DNA of 64,000 bases from NCBI RefSeq assembly GCF_019665765.1, contig NZ_CP081150.1, forward strand, positions 2,418,001 to 2,482,000. The letters are read 5' to 3'. The notes below the pieces were generated by a model that saw only the letters and a list, made by a program, of their open reading frames with translations, searched no databases and had not been told where the DNA came from. Shown piece after piece: positions 1 to 8,794 of this stretch. The translations under genes were made by a program, and so were the position numbers. The number at the start of each line of letters is the position of its first letter. The stretch's first letter is position 1. The stretch is from Deefgea tanakiae (GTDB lineage Bacteria > Pseudomonadota > Gammaproteobacteria > Burkholderiales > Chitinibacteraceae).

Positions 1-18
1 GTAAGGGTGCCTATAAGG

Positions 19-63
19 GTATTGGCCCGTAGCCACTACCCTTTAATGCCCTTATTCATATAC
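19..63. repeat. 45-bp GTAT/ATAC palindromic repeat, copy 1
   Basis: Starts GTATTGGCCC and ends TTCATATAC, flanked by GG and CC so the termini extend to GGGTAT/ATACCC. It lies 17 bp before lpdA, probably between lpdA and an upstream pyruvate dehydrogenase gene outside the window. First of fourteen intergenic copies of identical length in this window. Confidence 0.8.
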
Positions 64-80
64 CCATACAGGATTTTATT

Positions 81-1874
81 ATGAGCAATCTGATTGAATT
101 AAAAGTACCCGATATTGGCGGCCATGCTGGTGTTGATGTGATTGAAGTTTTCGTTAAAGTCGGCGACACCGTTGCGATTGAAGACAGCTTGATCGCTCTC
201 GAAACCGACAAAGCGACGATGGAAGTTCCATCTACGCACGCTGGTGTGATTAAAGAGATGCGCATCGCTGCGGGCGGCAAAGCCACCGAAGGCGATGTGA
301 TTGCAATCATTGAAATCGCAGCCTCAGCTTCTGCACCGGTAGTGGCGGCAGCTCCTGTAGCGGCGCCAGCTGTAGCCCCTTCTGTATCAGCCCCTGCTGC
401 AGCAGTAGCGCCAGTCGCAGGTCAATACACCGGCAAAGTGGATATAGAATGCGATATCCTCGTTGTTGGTGCAGGGCCTGGCGGCTATTCAGCAGCATTC
501 CGTGCTGCTGACTTAGGCATGAAAGCCGTGATTGTTGAGCGTTATTCAACACTCGGTGGCGTGTGCTTGAACGTGGGTTGTATTCCATCAAAAGCCTTGC
601 TACACAATGCGGCGGTGATTGATGAAGTCGCTCACATGGCGACCAACGGGATCAAATTTGGTAAACCCGAAGTCGATATCGACGCACTGCGCGGCTACAA
701 AGACCAAGTGATCAACAAGCTCACTGGTGGTTTGGCCGGCATGGCGAAAATGCGTAAAGTCGAGCACGTTCGTGGTCTGGGTACTTTCCTTGATGCCAAC
801 CACATGGAAGTGCAAGTCACCACCGGCACTGGCCAAGAACGATCAGGCGAGAAAAAAGTCGTTAAATTTGCGCAAGCCGTGATTGCAGCAGGTTCGCAAG
901 CGGTGAAATTGCCATTCATTCCGAACGACCCACGGATTATTGACTCAACAGGCGCGCTCGAATTAAAAGCAGTTGTGAAACGCATGTTGATTATCGGCGG
1001 CGGGATTATTGGCTTGGAAATGGGTACGGTTTATTCAACGCTCGGCGCGCGCCTAGACGTCGTTGAGTTGTCAGACGGCCTAATGCAAGGCGCAGACCGT
1101 GATCTGGTTAAAGTGTGGCAAGACTGGAACAAACACCGCTTTGACAACATCATGCTCAGCTCAAAAACCACTTCGATTGTGCCAAAAGAAGATGGTGTTT
1201 GGGTAACGTTTGAAGGCCCGAATGCGCCCGCAGAAGCACAATGCTACGATTTGGTACTGTACTCTACAGGTCGTTCACCGAACGGCAAGAAAGTCGGCGC
1301 TGAAAACGCCGGCGTGATTGTGGATGAGCGTGGTTTTATCGTAGTTGACAAGCAAATGCGCACCAACGTACCCAACATTTACGCCATTGGCGATTTGGTT
1401 GGTCAACCGATGTTGGCGCACAAGGCCGTTCACGAAGCTCACGTTGCTGCAGAAAACGCGGCAGGCCACAAAGCCTACTTTGACGCTCGCGTGATTCCAG
1501 GCGTGGCCTACACCGACCCAGAAGTGGCCTGGGTTGGTTTAACTGAAGATCAAGCCAAGAAAGACGGCATCAAGATCACCAAAGGCGTGTTCCCTTGGGC
1601 TGCTTCTGGCCGTGCGATTGCCAATGGCCGGACTGAAGGCTTCACCAAGTTGATTTTTGATGCTGAAAATGGTCAATTGCTCGGTGGCGCGATTGTTGGC
1701 CCGCATGCTGGCGATATGATTGGTGAAATCTGTCTCGGCATCGAAATGGGCGCAGATGCAGTTGATATCGGCAAAACCATTCATCCTCACCCAACCATGG
1801 GCGAATCGATTGGTATGGCTGCCGAAGTGGCAAAAGGCGTTTGTACTGACTTACCACCGCAACGTAAAAAGTAA
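81..1874 (+). CDS. lpdA: Dihydrolipoyl dehydrogenase (E3) with N-terminal lipoyl domain
   Basis: E3 of a 2-oxoacid dehydrogenase complex, most likely pyruvate dehydrogenase; it reoxidises dihydrolipoamide with FAD and NAD+. Residues 1-80 are a lipoyl domain with the attachment motif ETDKATMEVP (Lys44). An Ala/Pro-rich linker (about 83-115) leads to the flavoprotein: FAD-binding GAGPGGYSAA, redox disulfide GGVCLNVGC (Cys162/Cys167), a central NAD-binding GGGIIGLEMG and a C-terminal dimerisation domain with HPHPTMGE. At 597 residues it matches the lipoyl-E3 fusion type known in Neisseriales rather than the roughly 475-residue stand-alone E3. The aceE/aceF partners would lie upstream of the window. 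A strong hairpin terminator follows, so this is the last gene of its operon. Confidence 0.97.
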   Translation: MSNLIELKVPDIGGHAGVDVIEVFVKVGDTVAIEDSLIALETDKATMEVPSTHAGVIKEMRIAAGGKATEGDVIAIIEIAASASAPVVAAAPVAAPAVAPSVSAPAAAVAPVAGQYTGKVDIECDILVVGAGPGGYSAAFRAADLGMKAVIVERYSTLGGVCLNVGCIPSKALLHNAAVIDEVAHMATNGIKFGKPEVDIDALRGYKDQVINKLTGGLAGMAKMRKVEHVRGLGTFLDANHMEVQVTTGTGQERSGEKKVVKFAQAVIAAGSQAVKLPFIPNDPRIIDSTGALELKAVVKRMLIIGGGIIGLEMGTVYSTLGARLDVVELSDGLMQGADRDLVKVWQDWNKHRFDNIMLSSKTTSIVPKEDGVWVTFEGPNAPAEAQCYDLVLYSTGRSPNGKKVGAENAGVIVDERGFIVVDKQMRTNVPNIYAIGDLVGQPMLAHKAVHEAHVAAENAAGHKAYFDARVIPGVAYTDPEVAWVGLTEDQAKKDGIKITKGVFPWAASGRAIANGRTEGFTKLIFDAENGQLLGGAIVGPHAGDMIGEICLGIEMGADAVDIGKTIHPHPTMGESIGMAAEVAKGVCTDLPPQRKK

Positions 1875-1892
1875 TTCGGACGATTCCGATGC

Positions 1893-1923
1893 AAAAAAAC
1901 CACGGTTTCCCGTGGTTTTTTTC
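1893..1923 (+). terminator. Rho-independent terminator of lpdA
   Basis: AACCACGG/CCGTGGTT stem with a three-base loop and a run of seven T, starting 19 bp after the lpdA stop. Confidence 0.9.
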
Positions 1924-2012
1924 TGCTTGCTCGATTTAAAACGACCAACGGAATGTTTGAAATTTATCCGCGAATGCAAAGAATTTCGACAACAAGCTCA
2001 AGTAATACATGA

Positions 2013-2042
2013 ATTGCCGTAAAAAATCGGCAATGATTGCCG
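2013..2042 (+). promoter_or_regulatory. Inverted repeat, candidate upstream activator site
   Basis: ATTGCCG (2013-2019), eight bases, CGGCAAT (2028-2034), then a third half-site ATTGCCG (2036-2042). It lies about 70-100 bp upstream of the sigma-54-type promoter at 2113, the distance expected for an enhancer-binding protein. The activator cannot be named from sequence; the role is inference. Confidence 0.4.
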
Positions 2043-2112
2043 GATATTGCTGTTTCAAATGAAAAAGCAGATTAAAAAGCAGTAAAACGTACGTATTTTC
2101 CGCATTGCACCA

Positions 2113-2128
2113 TGGCACAAGTCTTGCA
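2113..2128 (+). promoter_or_regulatory. Sigma-54-type promoter
   Basis: TGGCAC, five bases, TTGCA: the -24 GG (2114-2115) and -12 GC (2126-2127) are spaced exactly as in the RpoN consensus TGGCACG-N4-TTGCW. Transcription would start near 2139, about 24 bases before the 61-residue gene. The window contains one other match of this quality, ahead of fliK. Confidence 0.65.
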
Positions 2129-2162
2129 ATACTCTTCTTAACGAGTTGCTAGGAGAAGACCA

Positions 2163-2348
2163 ATGGCCAACTATCAGCAGAACAAAAGCAGCTTCACCCC
2201 TTCTGCGCCCAACACGAAAGAACAACTCAGCAGTGAAGTCACAACGCAGCTGCAGCAATATCTTGAGCTCTGTGCGAATTTAAGAATCGACTTCTACGAC
2301 TGCCTCGCGCATGCCCGCATAGAATACGACAAAAATCACCACCATTAA
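2163..2348 (+). CDS. Small protein of unknown function, predicted RpoN-dependent
   Basis: I do not recognise this 61-residue protein. It looks real: a good ribosome site (AGGAGA, seven bases before ATG), a sigma-54-type promoter just upstream, and a perfect terminator after the stop. The protein is soluble-looking, without signal peptide or membrane segment. It has a Ser/Thr/Gln-rich first half, an amphipathic Leu-rich stretch (about 24-40), two cysteines and a His-rich tail (KNHHH). It stands alone between lpdA and a tRNA cluster. The setting suggests a nitrogen-, motility- or stress-linked small regulator, but no function can be assigned. Confidence 0.65.
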   Translation: MANYQQNKSSFTPSAPNTKEQLSSEVTTQLQQYLELCANLRIDFYDCLAHARIEYDKNHHH

Positions 2349-2359
2349 TTTCACGCAAT

Positions 2360-2394
2360 AAAAAAGCACACACTTTGCAGTGTGTGCTTTTTTA
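2360..2394 (+). terminator. Rho-independent terminator after the small gene
   Basis: AAAGCACACAC/GTGTGTGCTTT stem of 11 bp with a six-base loop and T-run. The A-run on the left also makes it usable from the minus strand, where it would end the tRNA transcript. Confidence 0.9.
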
Positions 2395-2399
2395 TATTT

Positions 2400-2474
2400 T
2401 GGCGTCCCCACGGGGAATCGAACCCCGGCCGCCGCCGTGAAAGGGCAGTGTTCTAACCGCTAAACTATAGGGAC
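2400..2474 (-). tRNA. tRNA-Glu (anticodon TTC)
   Basis: The minus strand folds as a complete tRNA: acceptor GTCCCTA/TGGGGAC, anticodon loop CTTTCAC, T-loop GGTTCGAATCC and encoded CCA. It is identical to the copy at 2513. Confidence 0.97.
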
Positions 2475-2512
2475 ATAAACTTTAAAACTACTTAACTTTT
2501 TACTACAAATTC

Positions 2513-2587
2513 TGGCGTCCCCACGGGGAATCGAACCCCGGCCGCCGCCGTGAAAGGGCAGTGTTCTAACCGCTAAACTATAGGGAC
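2513..2587 (-). tRNA. tRNA-Glu (anticodon TTC), second identical copy
   Basis: Same 75 bases including encoded CCA as the copy at 2400-2474, separated by a 38-bp spacer. A tandem duplication transcribed with tRNA-Ala. Confidence 0.97.
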
Positions 2588-2594
2588 TTTGTTC

Positions 2595-2670
<76 letters not shown>

Positions 2671-2741
2671 TCAAAGAGAGCAGAATAATAGACGGCAATT
2701 AAACCGCCGTCAAGCCCACTTTCATTAATTTGCAATCTTTT

Positions 2742-3545
2742 TTAAATCGGCGCCCACCAATAAGCATCAGGATCAAAGAATTCTTTATCAGCAGTAGACT
2801 CAGGGTAATTTTTCAGTAGCACACGTTTGGTGTCTGCACTCAAGTCGGTCAAACCGAGTCGGTCATAAGACTGAATCATTAAACCCAGTGCACCCTCAAC
2901 TTGTTTGGTGTTGGCAAAGCTATCTATCAGCGCTCGTCCGCGATTAGCTGCTGCAAGATAAGCTCCACGCTGGAAATAATAGCGTCCCACATGCAACTCA
3001 TACGTTGCCATAGCACCAATCAAGTAGCCCATCCGAATGGTGGCATCTTTGGCATACTTACTTTCAGGAAAACGCTGCGTTAAATCACGGAAAGAGTTAA
3101 ACGATTCTTTTGCTGCTTTCGGGTCGCGCTCTGACATGTCCTGCTTTGAGATATTCGACATAAAGCCTTGCGACTCATTAAAAGTGACTAGGCCTTTCAA
3201 GTAATAAGCGTAATCCACACTGGGATGACTTGGATTTTGCTTTATAAAGCGGTCGATCGCAGCCAACGCCAATGCTGGCTCTTGGTCTTTGTAGTAGTTG
3301 TAAGCCATTTCCAGCTGAGCTTGCGTGGCAAATCGTCCATAAGGATAGCGGGCTTCAAGCTTTTCCAAGAGCTGATTAGACGCTTCATAATTGCGACTCC
3401 CCTGCTCAGACTTGGCTTCACTGAACATCTTTTCAGCTGTCCAGCCCAAAGTTTCATCTTGTTTCTCATTGTTGAGCGAAGAACATCCTGCCATTAAGCT
3501 AACTAATAAGGCAGAAATCAGGATTCGCGGTAGAATATTAGTCAT
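2742..3545 (-). CDS. bamD: Outer membrane assembly lipoprotein BamD (ComL)
   Basis: Periplasmic-face lipoprotein of the BAM complex that inserts beta-barrel proteins into the outer membrane. Signal peptide 1-20 ends in the lipobox LMAGC (Cys21 lipidated). The rest is the TPR-like helical repeat array of the BamD/ComL family, for example QLEMAYNYYKDQEPALALAAIDRFIKQNPSHP-type repeats and the YAKDAT region. Length 267 is normal. Its start codon overlaps the start of the divergent rluD by two bases, so each promoter must lie within the other gene's 5' coding region. Confidence 0.95.
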   Translation of the reverse strand: MTNILPRILISALLVSLMAGCSSLNNEKQDETLGWTAEKMFSEAKSEQGSRNYEASNQLLEKLEARYPYGRFATQAQLEMAYNYYKDQEPALALAAIDRFIKQNPSHPSVDYAYYLKGLVTFNESQGFMSNISKQDMSERDPKAAKESFNSFRDLTQRFPESKYAKDATIRMGYLIGAMATYELHVGRYYFQRGAYLAAANRGRALIDSFANTKQVEGALGLMIQSYDRLGLTDLSADTKRVLLKNYPESTADKEFFDPDAYWWAPI

Positions 3546-4596
3546 GATGCAATCCGATATTGAACTTAACGATTATAACGACTTCGCAGACATTCGTGTT
3601 TTGTCTGTGCCTGATGAATTAGCAGGCACACGCTTGGACGCTGCTTTAGCGAAGATTTTGCCTGATTTTTCTCGTAGCCGCTTGACTACGTGGATTAAAG
3701 ACGGGCGGGTGACGGTGGATGGTGAAACCGCGCAGCCGAAAACCAAACTCTGGGGCGGAGAAACGCTGTCAGTCGACGTACAGCCCGACCCCAATGAAGT
3801 GGCCTACGAAGCCGAGGACATTGACCTCGATATTTTGTATGAAGACCCCACTATTCTCATCATCAACAAACCAGCAGGTTTAGTCGTTCACCCCGGCAGC
3901 GGCAATTGGAATGGCACGCTACTGAACGCCCTGCTCTTTCATTACCCTGAATTACGCCAAATCCCTCGAGCAGGAATTGTTCATCGACTCGATAAAGACA
4001 CCAGTGGCCTAATGGTCGTGGCTCGTACTTTACAAGCACAAACCCACCTCGTTAACCAACTACAAGAACGCAGCGTCAAACGCCATTACCTCGCCGTTGC
4101 GCACGGCTCAATCCATGCTGACGGCAAAGTGGATGCCCCCATTGCACGCCACCCGAAAGATCGTATTAAGATGGCCGTGGTGCGCAGCGGCAAGCCTTCT
4201 GTGACGCATTATCATATTTTGGAACGTTTTAACGCTTACACTTTGATTGAATGCCGTTTGGAAACCGGTCGTACACATCAAATTCGTGTGCACATGACAC
4301 ACATTAACCATCCACTTGCAGCGGATCCGGTCTACGGCATTGCGCCTAAAATGGATACCAGCGATGAAGTGCGCATGGCGCTAGAAGACTTAAATCGCCA
4401 AGCGCTGCACGCCAGAAAACTCTCTTTGGTTCATCCTGAGAGCGGCAAGACCATGACTTGGAAAGCTGCAATTCCGTTCGATTTAGAGCAACTCATTGGC
4501 ACGCTGCGCGCTGATATGGGCATGAGCCAAGATGATTTTGACGAAGATGAAGAAGACGACGATCACGATTGTGAGCTAATTTATGTCCGTGAGTAA
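3544..4596 (+). CDS. rluD: 23S rRNA pseudouridine synthase RluD
   Basis: Makes pseudouridines 1911, 1915 and 1917 in helix 69 of 23S rRNA. N-terminal S4 RNA-binding domain (GTRLDAAL, SRSRLTTWI), then the RluA-type catalytic domain with HRLDKDTSGL (catalytic Asp150) and the LETGRTHQIRVH motif. The open frame extends upstream to 3391, but family alignment puts the start at one of two adjacent ATGs (3544 or 3547). The C-terminus carries an unusual Asp/Glu-rich tail (DDFDEDEEDDDHD). A divergent bamD-rluD-pgeF order is typical of betaproteobacteria. The last 14 bases overlap pgeF. Confidence 0.95.
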   Translation: MMQSDIELNDYNDFADIRVLSVPDELAGTRLDAALAKILPDFSRSRLTTWIKDGRVTVDGETAQPKTKLWGGETLSVDVQPDPNEVAYEAEDIDLDILYEDPTILIINKPAGLVVHPGSGNWNGTLLNALLFHYPELRQIPRAGIVHRLDKDTSGLMVVARTLQAQTHLVNQLQERSVKRHYLAVAHGSIHADGKVDAPIARHPKDRIKMAVVRSGKPSVTHYHILERFNAYTLIECRLETGRTHQIRVHMTHINHPLAADPVYGIAPKMDTSDEVRMALEDLNRQALHARKLSLVHPESGKTMTWKAAIPFDLEQLIGTLRADMGMSQDDFDEDEEDDDHDCELIYVRE

Positions 4597-5326
4597 GACG
4601 ATGACTGTGAATAATACCCATTGCTACGCCCCAGACTGGCCTGCGCCCGCGCGTGTCAAATCATTGCAAACCACGCGGCATGGCGGCGTTAGCACTGCGC
4701 CGTATGATAGCTTTAATCTGGGCGATCATGTGGGCGATGCAACTAACGCTGTAGCAACCAATCGGCAACAATTACCCTCGCCCGCGGCGTGGCTAAAACA
4801 GACGCACAGCACCACTGTCGTCGATGCTGCCGCGGTGACGAAGCCGATTGAGGCCGATGCCAGCGTCTGCCGCAGCGTTGGCGTCGTGAGCGTCGTCATG
4901 ACCGCGGACTGCCTACCGGTCTTGCTCTGTGATCAGCACGGTACCGTGGTTGCGGCAGCGCACGCGGGTTGGCGTGGCTTATGTGATGGCATCATTGAAG
5001 CGACCATCGATGCGATGGATGTCCCCGCTGATACACTCATGGCATGGTTAGGTCCTGCAATTGGTCCTACTGCATTTGAAGTAGGCGATGATGTGCGTAA
5101 TGAGTTTGTTCGCCACGATGCAGCCGCCGCCTCTGCATTTACTGCACAGCCCAATGGCAAATGGCTAGGCAATATGTATCAATTAGCGCGGCAACGCCTT
5201 AATCAAAAAGGCGTAGTAGAAATCTATGGTGGCACTGAATGCACGGTAAGCAATAGCGAACAGTATTTTTCATACCGCCGAGATGGCGTGACCGGTCGAA
5301 TGGCGAGTTTAATCTGGCTAGAATAA
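4583..5326 (+). CDS. pgeF: Purine nucleoside phosphorylase / peptidoglycan editing factor PgeF (YfiH)
   Basis: Multicopper-oxidase-fold (DUF152/YfiH) protein; family members remove mis-incorporated amino acids from peptidoglycan precursors and have purine nucleoside phosphorylase activity. The metal-site motifs are present: KQTHSTTVV, MTADCLPVLL and AAHAGWRGL, plus a C-terminal GGTECT...YFSYRRD. Length 247 is normal. It overlaps the end of rluD by 14 bases and so is translationally coupled. An alternative ATG lies at 4601. Copy 2 of the 45-bp palindrome begins 7 bp after its stop. Confidence 0.93.
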   Translation: MSVSKTMTVNNTHCYAPDWPAPARVKSLQTTRHGGVSTAPYDSFNLGDHVGDATNAVATNRQQLPSPAAWLKQTHSTTVVDAAAVTKPIEADASVCRSVGVVSVVMTADCLPVLLCDQHGTVVAAAHAGWRGLCDGIIEATIDAMDVPADTLMAWLGPAIGPTAFEVGDDVRNEFVRHDAAAASAFTAQPNGKWLGNMYQLARQRLNQKGVVEIYGGTECTVSNSEQYFSYRRDGVTGRMASLIWLE

Positions 5327-5332
5327 GCGAAG

Positions 5333-5377
5333 GTATTGACCGCTAGACATTAAAATTGAACCGCTAGCGGTCAATAC
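5333..5377. repeat. 45-bp GTAT/ATAC palindromic repeat, copy 2
   Basis: The best inverted copy: outer arms GTATTGACCGCTAG and CTAGCGGTCAATAC are perfectly complementary over 14 bp. It lies 7 bp after the pgeF stop and one base before the end of the small membrane-protein gene on the other strand. It could act as a bidirectional hairpin but has no T-run. Confidence 0.85.
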
Positions 5378-5378
5378 A

Positions 5379-5576
5379 TCAAGGCAATTTATTTTCTTTA
5401 TCTACCTGCACTTCTATTTTTTTCTTTTGTACTCGACGCTGAAGCCAAAAAATAAACCACGTTGGTAATACGGCCAGCACAATAAAGAAAAACAAGCCCA
5501 GTGCCCATTTGCTCGCCCCCACAACGGCGGCGAACATCACAACGACAAATAAATAGCCAATTAATAAAATATACAT
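5379..5576 (-). CDS. Small two-helix membrane protein
   Basis: I do not recognise this 65-residue protein. It has two hydrophobic helices (about 2-20 and 25-44) followed by a basic cytoplasmic tail (RRVQKKKIEVQVDK), a shape common in real small inner-membrane proteins. The start is preceded only by a G-rich stretch. The gene begins 14 bp after the folE2 terminator, so it would depend on read-through or a promoter inside folE2. Convergent with pgeF. Confidence 0.5.
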   Translation of the reverse strand: MYILLIGYLFVVVMFAAVVGASKWALGLFFFIVLAVLPTWFIFWLQRRVQKKKIEVQVDKENKLP

Positions 5577-5589
5577 TCACACACCCCAA

Positions 5590-5616
5590 AAAAAGGCTCC
5601 CTTAGGAGCCTTTTAT
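5590..5616 (-). terminator. Terminator of folE2
   Basis: On the minus strand, AAAAGGCTCC/GGAGCCTTTT with a four-base loop followed by a T-run, 23 bp after the folE2 stop. Confidence 0.88.
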
Positions 5617-5638
5617 ATTTGAATACTGCCACATTAGC

Positions 5639-6427
5639 TTAAGCGCGTTTATCGTGCTCAATCAATGCGTAAGCAGAATGATTATGAATCGATTCAAAGT
5701 TTTCTGATTCAACCACATACGCAGTTACACGCGGCTCGTCATTCAAGCTTGCGGCAACATCACGAACCATGTCTTCAACAAATTTTGGATTGTCATAAGC
5801 ACGCTCAGTCACATACTTTTCATCAGGACGTTTCAACAAGCCATACAACTCACACGAAGCTTGTTTTTCAACCAACTCAACCAACTCTTCAATCCAAACA
5901 TGCGCACCCAAGGTCGCACTGATCGTTACGTGCGAGCGTTGGTTGTGCGCACCATATTCAGAAATCTTTTTCGAACATGGGCACAAGCTCGTTACTGGCA
6001 CTAATACTTTAAGCGTTTGAGTAAACACACCATTTTTTAATTCACCAATCAACGACACATCATAATCAAGCAAACTTTGCACGCCAGAAACTGGCGCAGT
6101 TTTATTCACGAAAAATGGGAAACGCATCTCTAAGTAACCCGCTTCAGCCTCGAGACGTTCGCACATTTGACGCAAAATTGTTTCAAATGATTCAACCGAA
6201 ATTTCTTTGTTGTGGCTATTCAAAATCTCAACAAACCGCGACATATGCGTGCCTTTAAAATGCTGCGGCAAAAACACATACATATCAAAAGTGGCAATGG
6301 TATGCTGAACGCCATCAGCACGGTCTGCAACTTGCACGGGATGGCGAATCGACTTGATTCCCACCTTATTGATGGCGATATTGCGGGTATCTACACTGTT
6401 TTGCACATCGGCAATGGCCACGCTCAT
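5639..6427 (-). CDS. folE2: GTP cyclohydrolase FolE2 (type IB)
   Basis: Converts GTP to 7,8-dihydroneopterin triphosphate, the first step of folate (and queuosine) synthesis, using a metal that need not be zinc. Family hallmarks: GIKSIRHP near the N-terminus, [19 protein letters not shown] with the metal-binding Cys, and a C-terminal [16 protein letters not shown]. Length 262 is normal. Monocistronic: it has its own -35/-10 promoter and its own terminator. In some bacteria folE2 is induced under zinc starvation by Zur; I see no convincing Zur box here. Confidence 0.95.
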   Translation of the reverse strand: MSVAIADVQNSVDTRNIAINKVGIKSIRHPVQVADRADGVQHTIATFDMYVFLPQHFKGTHMSRFVEILNSHNKEISVESFETILRQMCERLEAEAGYLEMRFPFFVNKTAPVSGVQSLLDYDVSLIGELKNGVFTQTLKVLVPVTSLCPCSKKISEYGAHNQRSHVTISATLGAHVWIEELVELVEKQASCELYGLLKRPDEKYVTERAYDNPKFVEDMVRDVAASLNDEPRVTAYVVESENFESIHNHSAYALIEHDKRA

Positions 6428-6462
6428 GAGAATCTCACTGACATAAGGTTGAAAGATGACTG

Positions 6463-6492
6463 ATTATACCCCGAGGGACAATACCCGAGCAA
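6463..6492 (-). promoter_or_regulatory. Sigma-70-type promoter of folE2
   Basis: On the minus strand, TTGCTC, an 18-bp spacer and a perfect TATAAT; transcription would start about 29 bases before the folE2 ATG. Confidence 0.65.
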
Positions 6493-6526
6493 ACTAGTCG
6501 GGAATTGCATTTATTAATCGAGTTGA

Positions 6527-7315
6527 TTACTTCTGACTAAAAGCGACTAAAATTTGCCCGATATAACGGGTATAACTACTAATGGCTTGATCAATATGCG
6601 GCACCAGCATCGGCAAAGAAAAATACATCGCCGCAAAGCCCACCCCCAAAGTTAGGGGAAAACCCACCGCAAAAACATTGAGCTGTGGCGCGGCACGCGT
6701 CATCACACCAATCGCTAAATTGGTAATTAAGAGTGCTGCCAATACAGGTAAGGCCAACAAAACCCCAGTTCTGAAAATAATCGCCCCATAATTTGCGATT
6801 AACTGAAAGCCCCCACCAGACAAACGAACACTACCGAGCGGCAACTGAACCATGCTATCAATCAGCACTCGCAAAACGACCAAATGCCCCCCCACTGACA
6901 AGAACGCCAACAGCATAAACAAACTCATTAACTGGGAAATCACCAGACTATTACTGGCATTTTGCGGATCATAAAACGACGCAAATCCCAAACCCATCTG
7001 CAAACCGGATAAATGCCCTGCCATTTCGACACTGCTAAATATCAGCCGCATCACAAAGCCCATGGATATGCCAATGATCAACTCACGAAGCGCGATAAGC
7101 ATACCCTCAGGGGATACCACAGGCACCGTTGGCAAAGTAGGGAGTAATGGACCGATCAGAATAGACAATAAAATCGCGAGGGCAACACGGACTTTAACTT
7201 GAATAGATCGGCTTGAATAAAAGGGATCAGCAAGCAGCAAGCCAAAGATACGCAAAAAAGGCCACCAAAATAATGCCAACCAGATTTCAATCTGACCTTG
7301 AGTAACCGTAATCAT
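6527..7315 (-). CDS. fliR: Flagellar export gate protein FliR
   Basis: Integral membrane part of the FliPQR export channel of the flagellar type III secretion system. A 262-residue polytopic protein with about six membrane segments and the family pattern ALRELIIGISMGFVMRLIFSSVEMAG in the central part. Last gene of the fliKLMNOPQR run; its start overlaps the end of fliQ by four bases. Confidence 0.96.
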   Translation of the reverse strand: MITVTQGQIEIWLALFWWPFLRIFGLLLADPFYSSRSIQVKVRVALAILLSILIGPLLPTLPTVPVVSPEGMLIALRELIIGISMGFVMRLIFSSVEMAGHLSGLQMGLGFASFYDPQNASNSLVISQLMSLFMLLAFLSVGGHLVVLRVLIDSMVQLPLGSVRLSGGGFQLIANYGAIIFRTGVLLALPVLAALLITNLAIGVMTRAAPQLNVFAVGFPLTLGVGFAAMYFSLPMLVPHIDQAISSYTRYIGQILVAFSQK

Positions 7316-7581
7316 CCGATCAACTGCGGGATACTTTGATACAGGCGGATCGTGTAATCCATCATCGTCTCAATCAACCATGGCAGCGCCAGCACCAAGA
7401 CCAAAAAACAAGCCAAGATTTTTGGAATAAACGACAGTGTTGCCTCGTTAATTTGTGTCGCAGCCTGGAAAATACTCACAATCAAACCTGCTACCAAGGC
7501 AGTTAATAATACTGGAGCACCCAATAAGATCATTACTTCCATGGCTCTTTGCAGCAACGTCACGACTGTTTCTGGTGTCAT
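7312..7581 (-). CDS. fliQ: Flagellar export gate protein FliQ
   Basis: An 89-residue, two-helix hairpin subunit of the FliPQR gate. It starts MTPETVVTLLQRAMEVM and has the conserved LVAGLIVSIFQAATQINEATL loop. It overlaps fliR and follows fliP by 45 bp. Confidence 0.96.
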   Translation of the reverse strand: MTPETVVTLLQRAMEVMILLGAPVLLTALVAGLIVSIFQAATQINEATLSFIPKILACFLVLVLALPWLIETMMDYTIRLYQSIPQLIG

Positions 7582-7626
7582 CGAAATATCAACCTCGAAA
7601 AAATAATCATCACACTGACTAGGCCA

Positions 7627-8373
7627 TCAACTCGTCATGTAAAAACTTTGTACCAGCGACCCCATTAATAGCGTCCACCCATCCACTAGTACAAATAACA
7701 TAATTTTAAATGGCAAAGAAATGATTACGGGCGATACCATCATCATCCCCATCGCCATCAAAATACTCGCAATCACCAAGTCGATAATCAAAAATGGAAT
7801 AATGACCACAAAGCCAATCTGAAACGCCGTCTTGAGTTCACTGGTTACAAATGCAGGCACTAAGACACGCAAGCTAACATCTTCTGGACCATTTGGAGCT
7901 TTGGCGCCAGAGACCTCAATAAAAAAAGCCAAATCTTTTTGCCGAGTTTGCTTCAACATAAAATCCTTTAACGGAATCGCGCCTTGATCCAGCGCTTCGT
8001 TAAAGGTGATTTTTTGTTCGGAAAAGGGCTGGTAAGCCGTTGCATAAATTTTGTCGAACGTCGGCGCCATGATAAAGAGCGTCAGAAAAAGTGATAAGCC
8101 CACAATCACCTGATTTGGCGGGCTTTGCATCGTACCCAACGCTTGCCGAAGCAGTGACAACACGATGATGATGCGTGTAAACGACGTCATCATCAGCAAC
8201 ATCGCAGGTATAAATCCAAGCGCAGTCATAAACAACAGCGTTTGAATCGGCAGCGAATAAGCAGTCCCCGCGGCGGTCTGCGTGGAAGACATAAAAGGAA
8301 GACCAGCTGGCTCCGCTGCCAATATCGATGTAGAAACCACGCCCAACACCATCGCCACGGCTATTTTTTTCAT
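7627..8373 (-). CDS. fliP: Flagellar export gate protein FliP
   Basis: Core pore subunit of the flagellar export gate. 248 residues: a cleavable signal peptide (1-19, ending ILA) as usual for FliP, then TM segments with [21 protein letters not shown] and [11 protein letters not shown], and the C-terminal pair [20 protein letters not shown]. The first four bases overlap fliO. Confidence 0.97.
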   Translation of the reverse strand: MKKIAVAMVLGVVSTSILAAEPAGLPFMSSTQTAAGTAYSLPIQTLLFMTALGFIPAMLLMMTSFTRIIIVLSLLRQALGTMQSPPNQVIVGLSLFLTLFIMAPTFDKIYATAYQPFSEQKITFNEALDQGAIPLKDFMLKQTRQKDLAFFIEVSGAKAPNGPEDVSLRVLVPAFVTSELKTAFQIGFVVIIPFLIIDLVIASILMAMGMMMVSPVIISLPFKIMLFVLVDGWTLLMGSLVQSFYMTS

Positions 8374-8786
8374 TTCATTTCTTTCCGTTTAGCCATTGCT
8401 TTTTGCAGCCATTCAGCAAACTGCGGCGTATTTGGCTTCGTTTCAGGCACGTCAAGTGGCTTCTCTAAAGAATGTAAAAGATTAACCTGCTCACTCGTGA
8501 CCCCTAGAACCAACCAAGTGTCGCGCACCTCAACGATTACGACACGCTCACGCGTACCGACCATCACGCCAGAAACAACCCGCATTTGTGAATTAGCGCC
8601 GCCTGGCACCAAAGAAAATCGGCGCATCGCCCACGCGGCACCAACAATCACGCCCAGCACCAGCAGTAGCGCAAAAATCACTTGAAAAACCTGCCCAGCA
8701 ACAGGGGTATCTACTTTTCCTGCGGCCGCTAAAACGGATAACGGCAGCCCGATCAGGCTGCCGCAAAATAGTCGAATTAAAATCAT
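8370..8786 (-). CDS. fliO: Flagellar biosynthesis protein FliO
   Basis: Assembly factor for FliP. 138 residues: short signal-like N-terminus, one membrane helix (about 30-52), then a small cytoplasmic domain with the FliO pattern [22 protein letters not shown]. Between fliN (8-bp gap) and fliP (4-base overlap), its usual place. Confidence 0.93.
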   Translation of the reverse strand: MILIRLFCGSLIGLPLSVLAAAGKVDTPVAGQVFQVIFALLLVLGVIVGAAWAMRRFSLVPGGANSQMRVVSGVMVGTRERVVIVEVRDTWLVLGVTSEQVNLLHSLEKPLDVPETKPNTPQFAEWLQKAMAKRKEMK

Positions 8787-8794
8787 CGCACGGT

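Noticed and set aside
2093-2132. GTAT...ATAC pair around the sigma-54-type promoter
   Set aside because: It spans 40 bp, not 45, and shares no interior consensus with the family.
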